The notes beneath the pieces were generated by a model. That model did no database searches. It worked only from the letters and a program-made list of their open reading frames with translations, and was not told where the DNA came from. The translations under genes and the position numbers were made by a program. This document shows, piece after piece, positions 33,389 to 41,262 of a stretch of 64,000 nt of DNA. Origin of the DNA: CAYVQE01 sp964454005 (GTDB taxonomy: Bacteria > Myxococcota > B64-G9); contig CAYVQE010000017.1 of the NCBI GenBank assembly GCA_964454005.1, forward strand, positions 1 to 64,000, written 5' to 3'. How positions within the stretch are numbered: position 1 is the stretch's first letter; the number at the start of each line of letters is the position of its first letter.

Positions 33389-35836
33389 ATGCGCGTCAGC
33401 TTCATCATCGCTTCTTGGCTGTGCCTGCTGGCCGCCCCGGCGGCCGCCCAGCACACCTCGCCCTACGACATGCGCCTGCCGGGAGACTCGATCGCCGGCT
33501 GCGACGGTCCGCTGTGCCAGCTCTACAACCCGGCCGGCCTGCACTGGTCGCCAGGCGGCGAGCTGCTGTACCTGCACGCCGAGCGCTGGGGAACCGACGG
33601 GGTGGCCGGCGGCGGCGGCGACGGCTTGCTGCTGTCGACCGATCGGCTGGGACTGGCGGTGCAGTACGTGCGGCCCGATCGGGATCGGTCGCGGCACGAC
33701 CTGCTCAAGTACAACCTGAGCCTGAAGCTGTTCTCGCTCGGCAACACCTTCGCCCTCGGCGGGGGGTTGGAGATCCTCGATCCCACCGAGACCGACGGCG
33801 ATCCCAGACTCGATGTGCTGCTGGGGGCCATGATCCGGCCCTGGCGCCACCTGAGCCTGGGGCTGGTGGGCCGCAACCTGGCCCAGGCGAAGATGGGCGG
33901 CGAGCGCAGCCACCGGGCGCTGGAGGTCGGCCTGGCGCTGCGGCCGCTGTGGTTCGCCCCGGAGCGGCTGACCCTGGCGGCCGACTACCGGTTGGTCGAG
34001 GACGCCGGCGATCCGCCGCTGCGGCTGTCGCTGCGGGCCCGGCTCTATCAGGGCGTCGGCCTGATCGCCAGTGCGGACGTCGCGGGTGGCTTCGGCGTGG
34101 GCCTGGCGGTCGATCTGGCCCGCTTCGGGGTATCGAGCTACACCCAGGTCGGCAACCGCGACGGCCTGGCCTACGATGCCCAGCTGTTCGCCGCCCGGGC
34201 CTCGATCGACCGCCGGCCCGGCCTGCAAGTGGTCGACGAACGCACCGCGGTCATCGTGCTCGGCGGCGATATCGCGCCGACCGACCGGCCCGAACGAGGC
34301 CTGCTGCTCACCCGGCATACCATGCGCGACGTGGAGCTGGCCATCCGGCGGGCGGCCGGCGATCCGCGCATCGACTCGCTGCTGCTCAAGATCGAGCCGC
34401 TGGAGCTGAGCCTGACCCGCGTCCAGGAGCTGCGGGCCGCCCTGGCCGCGTTCAAGCGCAGCGGCAAGAAGATCGCGGTGCACCTGGAGCAGGCCGACAA
34501 CCTCAACTACTACCTGGCCTGCGCCGGTGACGCCATCTACGTCAACCCGGCCGGCACGGTGACCGTGACCGGGCCCAAGGTCCAGGCCCTGTACTTCGGC
34601 GGCACGCTGCAGCTGACCGGTGTCGAGCCCGAGGCCCACCAGGTGGGCGACTACAAGTCCGCGCCCGAGATGTTCACCCGCCAGGAGCCCAGCCCGGCCA
34701 GCCGCGAGCAACTCGAGAGCCTGGCCGACGACTTCGCCGACCAGGTCTTCGGCGCCATCGCCGACGGCCGCGGCCTGGCCCGCGATCAGGTCGAGGTGCT
34801 GGTCGACCGCGGGCTGATGCGTCCGGCCCAGGCCGAGCTGGCCGGTCTGATCGACGCCACGGCCCACTACGACGAGCTCGACGAGCCGCTGGCCGAGCTG
34901 CTGGGCCACCCGGTGCGCCGGCTGGAGGGCTACCTCGGCGAACGGCGCCACAGCCAGCGCTGGGGCGGCCGGCCCACGGTGGCGGTGGTGCACGCCACCG
35001 GCGGCATCGGCTACGGCTCGCCGCAGCTGCCGGGCGACATGGACGCCCGGGGCATCGCCGAGCTGCTCGAGCGGCTGCGCTCCGATAGCGGCGTCGACGC
35101 GGTGGTGCTGCGCATCGACTCGCCGGGCGGCAGTGGCCTGGCTTCCGAGCTTATCTGGCGCCAGGTGCAGCAGCTGCGCCAGCAGAAGCCGGTGATCGTG
35201 TCCATGGGGGCGACCGCGGCCTCGGGCGGGTACTACATCGCCTGTCCGGCCGACTGGATCCTGGCCGACCCGGCCACCGTGACCGGCTCGATCGGCGTCT
35301 TCGCGTTGCTGTTCGACGCCAGCGAGCTGTGGGCCCGGCTGGGCGTCAGCCAGGAGACCATCAGCCGCGGCCAGATGGCCGATCTGCACTCGACCTTCCG
35401 CGGCCGCACCCCGGCCGAGCGCGATCTGCTGCAGCAGCTGATCGCGGATTTCTACCAGGGCTTCGTCCGGCGGGTGGCCGCCGGCCGCAACCTGAAGCCC
35501 GCGGAGGTCGACCGGGTGGCCCGCGGCCGCGTCTGGACCGGCCGCCAGGCGCTGGAGCAAGGCCTGGTCGACGAGCTGGGCGGGCTGAGCCGCGCCATCG
35601 CGCTGGCGTCCGAACGGCTGGGGCTACCGGCCGACGAGCAACCGCGGCTGGTCCACCTGCCGCGCGCCCGGCTCGGCCTGCGCCATCTGCTGCGCGAGCT
35701 GGGCCTGCTGGTCGAGCAGCAGACCGTGCTACCGGCCATGGTGCGCTCCAGCCTGCAGCAACTCGTCCGCTTATCGGCCTGGAGTGCCGAGCCGGTGCTG
35801 GCGCTGCTGCCCTTCCACGCGCTCGAAGTAAAGTAA
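33389..35836 (+). CDS. sppA: SppA-type signal peptide peptidase with N-terminal barrel-like domain
   Basis: 815 residues with a signal peptide (1-20, ending AAA/Q). Residues 21-275 are strand-rich with the look of an outer-membrane barrel or PorV-like domain (YDMRLPGDSIAGCDGP, YNLSLKLFSLGNTFALGGGLEIL, AADYRLVEDAGDPPLRLSLRARL). Residues 285-800 are a long-form SppA: the general base Lys423 in GDYKSAPEMFTRQEPS and the nucleophile Ser612 in GATAASGGYYIACP, with GKIGVF-type sequence TGSIGVF after it. SppA degrades residual signal peptides. The added barrel-like domain is unusual and could place the protease at another membrane. It ends the kinase-FHA cluster. Confidence 0.87.
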   Translation: MRVSFIIASWLCLLAAPAAAQHTSPYDMRLPGDSIAGCDGPLCQLYNPAGLHWSPGGELLYLHAERWGTDGVAGGGGDGLLLSTDRLGLAVQYVRPDRDRSRHDLLKYNLSLKLFSLGNTFALGGGLEILDPTETDGDPRLDVLLGAMIRPWRHLSLGLVGRNLAQAKMGGERSHRALEVGLALRPLWFAPERLTLAADYRLVEDAGDPPLRLSLRARLYQGVGLIASADVAGGFGVGLAVDLARFGVSSYTQVGNRDGLAYDAQLFAARASIDRRPGLQVVDERTAVIVLGGDIAPTDRPERGLLLTRHTMRDVELAIRRAAGDPRIDSLLLKIEPLELSLTRVQELRAALAAFKRSGKKIAVHLEQADNLNYYLACAGDAIYVNPAGTVTVTGPKVQALYFGGTLQLTGVEPEAHQVGDYKSAPEMFTRQEPSPASREQLESLADDFADQVFGAIADGRGLARDQVEVLVDRGLMRPAQAELAGLIDATAHYDELDEPLAELLGHPVRRLEGYLGERRHSQRWGGRPTVAVVHATGGIGYGSPQLPGDMDARGIAELLERLRSDSGVDAVVLRIDSPGGSGLASELIWRQVQQLRQQKPVIVSMGATAASGGYYIACPADWILADPATVTGSIGVFALLFDASELWARLGVSQETISRGQMADLHSTFRGRTPAERDLLQQLIADFYQGFVRRVAAGRNLKPAEVDRVARGRVWTGRQALEQGLVDELGGLSRAIALASERLGLPADEQPRLVHLPRARLGLRHLLRELGLLVEQQTVLPAMVRSSLQQLVRLSAWSAEPVLALLPFHALEVK

Positions 35837-35878
35837 AGGAAGCGCGCTGCACCCCGAAAATGGCCCGGAACAAAAAAA

Positions 35879-35939
35879 GGGAGATGCAGGTCTGGGCGCA
35901 GGTGGGGGGGGACCCTGCTAATCCAGAGATGCATCTCCC
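35879..35939 (+). other. Long imperfect hairpin after sppA
   Basis: Three nested stems pair: GGGAGATGCA (35879-35888) with TGCATCTCCC (35930-35939), TCTGG (35891-35895) with CCAGA (35923-35927), and GCAGG (35898-35902) with CCTGC (35914-35918). The structure starts 42 bases after the sppA stop. No T-run follows. It may be a terminator, an RNA-stability element or a small structured RNA. Confidence 0.5.
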
Positions 35940-36317
35940 AATGGTGAGGAGTTCTCGTGCGGGCCCGCAGGCGGGGGGGAAACCATGCCGGCCCGCAGCG
36001 ATTCCTCCTCTAACCGAAATTCCGATTGCCAAAAGAGGCGCCGAGCCCCGAAAAAAACCGGTCGGGGGGGGACGCCGGCTCCGCAGGGCCCGGCCGCCTC
36101 GCTCTTTCATTATAGCATGATGCGTGCCAGTTCCGAAAACCGCCGCAGATTATTGCCGCTACCCGGAATCCCTGGTGATTTTGCTGCGTCGCGTCTTCGA
36201 TTTGGCTTGCCTCGGCTGGGCGAATATGGTATTTTCACCACGCTCGATTCGCAGGACAACGACAAACGCCGATGTTCTGGGGGGAAACACTGTGGTAATG
36301 GAACCCGGGGGTGAACG
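35940..36317. other. Intergenic region with poly-G tracts
   Basis: No gene is supported between the hairpin and the regulator gene at 36318. Together with the hairpin loop (G8 at 35904-35911) it holds G7 at 35973-35979 and G8 at 36064-36071. The last 200 bases are clearly less GC-rich, with ATTATAGCATGATG near 36109 and GAATATGGTATTTTC near 36223 as possible -10 regions for the regulator. Confidence 0.5.
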
Positions 36318-37676
36318 GTGAAGGTACTCGTCGTCGATGACGATCCAAATACCCGCTACCTGATCGAGGTCTTCTGCCGCAATGAGGACTACGAGCTGGT
36401 CCTGGCCGCCAACGGCAAGGAAGCGCTCGACATCATCCAGAGCGACGACATCAACATCGTGGTCACCGACATCCGCATGCCCGAGATCAGCGGCGAGGCG
36501 GTGCTGGACCAGGTGCGCAAACACAACCCCGAGATCCCGGTCATCATCATGACCTCCTACGGCACCATCGAGGACGCGGTGCACTTCCTGCAGTCCGGTG
36601 CCCACGACTACATCACCAAGCCGCTGACCCGAGAGGCCTTCTGCCTGCGCATCCGGCGCGCCATGGAGAAGCTCCACATGTCGCAGGAGATCACCCGGCT
36701 CAAGTCCGACCTCAAGGCCTACACCGACCGCGAGCACGTGGTGGGCAACTCGCAGTCCATGCGCGAGGTGATCGAGAAGCTGCCGGCCATCGCCCAGACC
36801 GACGCCTCGGTGGTGGTCTACGGCGGGAGCGGCACCGGCAAGGAGCTGATCGCGCGCACCATCCACTACTTCTCGCGCCGCGCATCCAAGCCCTTCGTGC
36901 CGGTCAACTGCGGCGCGCTGCCCGAAAACCTGCTCGAGAGCGAGCTGTTCGGCTACAAACGCGGCGCCTTTACCGACGCCCACTCCGACACCCGGGGCCT
37001 GGTCGAGGAGGCCAGCTCGGGCACCCTGTTTCTGGACGAGGTGGGCGAGCTCAGCCCCAAGGTGCAGGTCAAGCTGCTGCGCTTCTTGCAAGAGAAAGAG
37101 GTCAAGCCGCTGGGCTCGACCAAGGTGGTGCGGGTCGACGTGCGCATCATTTCGGCCACCAACCGCGATCTGCGCCAGGCCATCCAGGACGAAGCCTTCC
37201 GCGAAGACCTGTTCTACCGGCTCAACATCGTGCCCATCCTGATCCCGCCGCTGCGCGAACGCAAGGAGGACATCCCGCTGCTGGCCAACCACTTCCTGCG
37301 CAAGTTCACCGACGAGTACGGCAAGCAGGTCAAGGCGATTTCACCGCTGGCGCTGCAGCGGCTGGTGGGCCACGACTGGCCGGGCAACATCCGCGAGTTG
37401 GAGAACAAGATCCAGCAATGCGTGGTGGTGGCCACCAAGGACGTGATCGGCCCTGAGGACGTCGACCTGCCGGGCGAGCTGCGCTCGTTCAAGGAGGAGA
37501 AGCAGCAGACGGTGGCCGAGTTCGAGCGCAACTACGTCACCAAGATGCTGACCTTGAACGCCGGCAACATCACCCAGGCGGCCAAGGCGGCCGCCATGGA
37601 CCGCAAGAACTTCTGGCAGCTGATGAAAAAGCACACCATCGACGCCAAGAATTACCACCAATTCGCCGAGACCTGA
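36318..37676 (+). CDS. NtrC-family sigma-54 response regulator (GAFTDA variant)
   Basis: 452 residues starting at a GTG. The receiver domain (1-120) has Asp7/Asp8, phospho-acceptor Asp51 in VVTDIRMPE, Thr in IIMTSYG and Lys in ITKPL. The AAA+ domain has Walker A GGSGTGKE, a GAFTDA loop (216-221) in place of GAFTGA, and Walker B FLDEVGE. The C-terminal Fis-type helix-turn-helix is NITQAAKAAAMDRKNFWQLMKKH. GAFTDA is a known tolerated variant in some regulators of this class. No histidine kinase is adjacent, so its partner is elsewhere; the soluble kinase at 22.6-23.8 kb is one candidate. Confidence 0.92.
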   Translation: MKVLVVDDDPNTRYLIEVFCRNEDYELVLAANGKEALDIIQSDDINIVVTDIRMPEISGEAVLDQVRKHNPEIPVIIMTSYGTIEDAVHFLQSGAHDYITKPLTREAFCLRIRRAMEKLHMSQEITRLKSDLKAYTDREHVVGNSQSMREVIEKLPAIAQTDASVVVYGGSGTGKELIARTIHYFSRRASKPFVPVNCGALPENLLESELFGYKRGAFTDAHSDTRGLVEEASSGTLFLDEVGELSPKVQVKLLRFLQEKEVKPLGSTKVVRVDVRIISATNRDLRQAIQDEAFREDLFYRLNIVPILIPPLRERKEDIPLLANHFLRKFTDEYGKQVKAISPLALQRLVGHDWPGNIRELENKIQQCVVVATKDVIGPEDVDLPGELRSFKEEKQQTVAEFERNYVTKMLTLNAGNITQAAKAAAMDRKNFWQLMKKHTIDAKNYHQFAET

Positions 37677-37886
37677 GCCGGCACGCACCCAGACAGGGTC
37701 TCGCCACCACGGCCCGACCGCGATCCGCCGGGCCAGCGGGCCTGCTGGCGCAGCGGCGATCGCCTGTAAGCATTCCAAGCCCCCGAATTCATTGAATGGC
37801 CCCGGAGCGGCTGCATCCGCCAGAGCAGCAGGCAGGTGGCCCGCGATTTGCATATTTCTGTAATTCGAAGGCCGGAGGAGCTTGAG

Positions 37887-38189
37887 GTGAGTACGGTGAG
37901 CACGCCGGTACAGGTCCCGGTCGCCCCGGATGCAGCGCAGGTCAAACGCGCGCTGAGCGGCATTCTGGACCATCTCGACGCCTACCCGCGCGCCCGGGAC
38001 ACGATCCGGGGCATCGCCGAGTGGTGGGCGCACAGCACCGTGCCGGCCACCGAGGCCGCCCTGTCGCTGCTGCTGGAGCTGGGCCTGCTGCAGCGCAGCG
38101 CCCGCAACGGACAGCAGCTCTTCGGCCGCAACGACGAGCTGCGGCTCGACCAGTGGCAGGCCCTGATGCGCCGGGCCCGCGGCGGCTGA
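37887..38189 (+). CDS. Small hypothetical, possibly winged-helix, protein
   Basis: 100 residues from the GTG at 37887, chosen because GGAGGAG (37874-37880) sits six bases upstream; the frame is open back to 37836. The central part (RDTIRGIAEWWAHSTVPATEAALSLLLELGLLQRSARNGQQLFGR) has the helix-helix-strand pattern of a winged helix. No membrane or signal segments. It lies 98 bases before the aspartokinase gene with no shared function evident. Family not recognised. Confidence 0.6.
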   Translation: MSTVSTPVQVPVAPDAAQVKRALSGILDHLDAYPRARDTIRGIAEWWAHSTVPATEAALSLLLELGLLQRSARNGQQLFGRNDELRLDQWQALMRRARGG

Positions 38190-38287
38190 GCCGCGCCGAA
38201 TCGCTCTCACCGACCACCCCTCTTTGCCGCGGCCGCCGATCGTGCTACCGTCACGGCCATTCCACGCTGGCTGAGGAGGGCTGACCG

Positions 38288-39475
38288 GTGCCCATCCTGG
38301 TTCACAAGTACGGCGGCAGCTCGGTGGCCGACGAGCAAAGGCTGGCCCAGGTGGCCGACCGGGTGGTGGCTGCCAGCCGGGCGGGCTACGATCTGGTGGT
38401 GGTGGTCTCGGCCATGGGCCGCACCACCGACGAGCTGTTGGCGCTGGCCCGGCGGCTGAACCCGGATCCACCGCGGCGCGAACTCGACATGCTGGTGTCG
38501 GTCGGCGAGCGCATCAGCATGTCGTTGCTCAGCATGGCCATCCAGCACCGCGGAATCGAGGCCATCTCGTTCACCGGCTCGCAATGCGGCATCATCACCA
38601 ACGACCGCCACAGCGACGCGCGCATCATCGAGGTGCGCCCTTTCCGCATCCAGGACGAGCTGTGCCGGGGCCGGGTGGTGATCGTGGCCGGTTTTCAGGG
38701 CATGAGCTACAGGCGCGAGATCACCACCCTGGGCCGCGGCGGCTCGGACACCACCGCGGTGGCTCTGGCGGCCGCACTCGACGCCGAGTCGTGCACCATC
38801 TTCGGCGACGTCGACGGGGTCTACGACGCCGACCCGCAGCTGATCGAAAACGCCCGGCGGATCGACGCGCTCGGCTACGCCGAGATGCAGGAGTTGGCCG
38901 AGAGCGGCGCCCGGGTGCTCAACGCCACTGCGGTCGAGTTCGCCAAGGAGCGCGACATCGCCATCTACGTCCGCGCCAACGACGACCGCGACGGCCAGAC
39001 CGCGGTGCGCAAGCACACCCCCCACGGCCCCGGCATGGTGGTCGGGCTGGCCCACGAGCACCAGGTGCGCACCATCGCCTGCCACGGCCCGGAGCCGGAC
39101 CTGGACACGCTGCTGGGCTTTCTGGACGACTCCGGCATCCCCGGCAAGCAGCTGACCGTGGATCGTTTCGACGACACGCGCCGCACGGCGGTGGTGGTCT
39201 CGCGCGAGCTGCTGCCCGACCCCGGAGCCTGTGCAGCCGCGCTGGCCGAGCGCTTCGGCGATCGGGTGCGGCTGCGTTCGGATCTGGGCGCGGTCAGCCT
39301 GATCGGCGCCGGCATCAACCAGAGCTTCGCCAAGCTGCGCCGCGCCCGCGCCCTGCTCGGCGACGCCGGCATCCCGACCGCCGGCTGGCACACGTCCTCG
39401 TTCCGCATCACCGCCCTGCTGCCGACCGAACGGGTCGACGATGCGGTGCGCCTGCTGCACGGTGCCTTTTTGTAA
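38288..39475 (+). CDS. lysC: Aspartate kinase
   Basis: 395 residues from the GTG at 38288 with GAGGAGGG upstream. The catalytic domain has VHKYGGSSVAD, SVGERISMSLLS, FTGSQCGI and the TLGRGGSDTTAVALA nucleotide loop. Two ACT regulatory domains follow (VRTIACHGPEPDLDTLLGFL and VSLIGAGINQSFAKLRRARALL). It makes aspartyl phosphate, the first step of lysine, threonine and methionine synthesis, and the ACT pair implies feedback inhibition. It converges on the polymerase gene with 16 bases between stops. Confidence 0.95.
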   Translation: MPILVHKYGGSSVADEQRLAQVADRVVAASRAGYDLVVVVSAMGRTTDELLALARRLNPDPPRRELDMLVSVGERISMSLLSMAIQHRGIEAISFTGSQCGIITNDRHSDARIIEVRPFRIQDELCRGRVVIVAGFQGMSYRREITTLGRGGSDTTAVALAAALDAESCTIFGDVDGVYDADPQLIENARRIDALGYAEMQELAESGARVLNATAVEFAKERDIAIYVRANDDRDGQTAVRKHTPHGPGMVVGLAHEHQVRTIACHGPEPDLDTLLGFLDDSGIPGKQLTVDRFDDTRRTAVVVSRELLPDPGACAAALAERFGDRVRLRSDLGAVSLIGAGINQSFAKLRRARALLGDAGIPTAGWHTSSFRITALLPTERVDDAVRLLHGAFL

Positions 39476-39491
39476 GAAGCGCCCCGCCCAC

Positions 39492-41237
39492 TTACTTCTG
39501 CCAGTGCTCGCCGACGGTCACGTCGACCTCGATCGGCACCGAAACGATGTAGCGCTCGCCCGCCGCCACCATCTCCTCGCGCACCAGCTCGGCCACCTCC
39601 CAGGCATCGGCCGCATCGGCCTCGACCAGGATCTCGTCGTGGACGCAGTTGACGATGCAGGCGCCGCGGCGCTCGTCGAGCAGGCGGCGCCGGATGCCGG
39701 TCATGGCCAGCTTGAGCATGTCGGCGTTGGTGCCCTGGATGGGCATGTTCTTGGCGATGCGGGCCACCGCGGCCAGATCAGGCCCCTCGACCCGCTCGCC
39801 GATCTGCAGCCACAGCCGGCGGCCGCCCAGCGTCTCGGCCCAGCCGCGGCGGATGGCGGCCCGGGCTGATTCCTCCAGGTAGTCGCGCACCCGCGGATAG
39901 GCGGCGAAGTAGCGGGCCAACAGCCGCTCGGCCTCCTCGACGGTGACCCCGGTCTGGCCGGCCAGGCCGCCGGCGCCCATGCCGTAGGCCAGGCCGAAGT
40001 TGATCGCCTTGGCGCGCTCGCGCAGCTGTGGGTTGCTCTCCTTGGACACCGGCCGGCCGAAGATCTCGGAGGCCACGATGGCGTGCAGGTCCCCGCCGCG
40101 GCGGAAGATATTGATGAAGGCCGGATCTCGGCTGGCCTCGGCCAGGATGCGCAGTTCGCAGCCGGCGTAGTCGGCGGTGATCAGCTGCCGGCCCGCCGGC
40201 GCCCGGAAACAGCGCCGGAAGCGGCTGCCGCGCGGGATGTTCTGCAGGTTGGGCTCCCGGCAGGCAACCCGGCCGGTGGGCGCGCCGATCTGAATGAAGT
40301 CGGCGTGCAGCCGCCCGGTGCGCGGATGGATGGCCTCCAGGAAACTGTCACCGTAAGCCGACACGACTCTGGCCGCCTCGCGGTAGCGCACCAGCGCCTC
40401 GCCCACCGGGTGGCCCAGCCGGCGCAGCCCCGCCTTGTCCAGCGAGCGCACCGGCCGTTCGACCAGCCGTTCCAGCGCCCGGCGCAGCTCGGTCTCGCTA
40501 TCGAGGTTGATGTCGGCCTGGCCGAACAGGTCGGTCTGCACCACCGCGGTTAGGTGCTGGTTCACCTCGGCCCGGCTGGCGTCGCGCTCGCGGCGGGCCG
40601 CATCGATCAACGCCCGCCAGGCCCGGCGATCCAGATAGACCCCGTCGTAACGCAGATCGGCGAAGACCGGCACCGCCCGGCACTCCAGCCGGGCGGTGGA
40701 CTCCAGACCCGCGTCCACCAAGGCGGGCATCTGCTCGAGCAGCACGTGGAAGGTGGCCAGGATGTCGCGCCGGGCGTACTCGAGTTGGTCGGCTGAGAAG
40801 GCCTCCTCGCCCGCCGCGGCGAACGAGCCGCGCAGCCCCTTGTCCAGCCCACGGCCCAGGTACTTCTCGCTCAGGTCGGCCAGCGAGCGCCGCCCCTCGC
40901 CGCGGCCGTTGGCCAGCAGTTGCTCGATGAGCATGGTGTCGAGCACGTGCTCGACGCGGATGCCGCGGCCGCGCAACATGGCCAAGTCGAAGGCGCCGTT
41001 GTGGGTCACCTTGGGCACCGGGCCGGCCAGCAGCGGCAGCAGCGGATCGAGCGCCACCCGGCGGCAGTCGACCAGGAGCTGATCGCGATCGTCGCCCAGG
41101 CTCAGCAGCAGCGGCCGGTGGCGGTGGGGGTCGAGCCCGTCGGTCTCCAGATCGAGCGCCAGCAGGCCCCGGCCGGCCAGCCGCGTCATGGCGTGCTTCA
41201 GGGCATCGGTCGACGCGATCGGGCCGGACGGAGACAT
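39492..41237 (-). CDS. Short family A DNA polymerase (no 5'-nuclease domain)
   Basis: 581 residues. The 3'-5' exonuclease domain (about 15-190) has Exo I LDLETDG, Exo II THNGAFDLAML and Exo III YARRDILATF. The polymerase domain has motif A DYAGCELRILA, motif B RERAKAINFGLAYGMGAGG and motif C CVHDEI. The usual 5'-3' exonuclease of Pol I, about 320 residues, is absent, so the length equals that of phage or Klenow-type enzymes. Predicted: a proofreading gap-filling polymerase. It may be the only Pol I here or a second one; this cannot be told. It follows the cysteine-rich gene by 25 bases. Confidence 0.92.
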   Translation of the reverse strand: MSPSGPIASTDALKHAMTRLAGRGLLALDLETDGLDPHRHRPLLLSLGDDRDQLLVDCRRVALDPLLPLLAGPVPKVTHNGAFDLAMLRGRGIRVEHVLDTMLIEQLLANGRGEGRRSLADLSEKYLGRGLDKGLRGSFAAAGEEAFSADQLEYARRDILATFHVLLEQMPALVDAGLESTARLECRAVPVFADLRYDGVYLDRRAWRALIDAARRERDASRAEVNQHLTAVVQTDLFGQADINLDSETELRRALERLVERPVRSLDKAGLRRLGHPVGEALVRYREAARVVSAYGDSFLEAIHPRTGRLHADFIQIGAPTGRVACREPNLQNIPRGSRFRRCFRAPAGRQLITADYAGCELRILAEASRDPAFINIFRRGGDLHAIVASEIFGRPVSKESNPQLRERAKAINFGLAYGMGAGGLAGQTGVTVEEAERLLARYFAAYPRVRDYLEESARAAIRRGWAETLGGRRLWLQIGERVEGPDLAAVARIAKNMPIQGTNADMLKLAMTGIRRRLLDERRGACIVNCVHDEILVEADAADAWEVAELVREEMVAAGERYIVSVPIEVDVTVGEHWQK

Positions 41238-41262
41238 GGGCGCGGTGGAGCGACGGATGGGC

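Noticed and set aside
32879..35560. Minus-strand open frame of about 890 codons
   Set aside because: It is antisense to the FHA activator and SppA genes, both of which have clear domain motifs.
36195..36235. Sigma-54 promoter before the response-regulator gene
   Set aside because: TGGC is present but the GC at -12 is missing at the required spacing.
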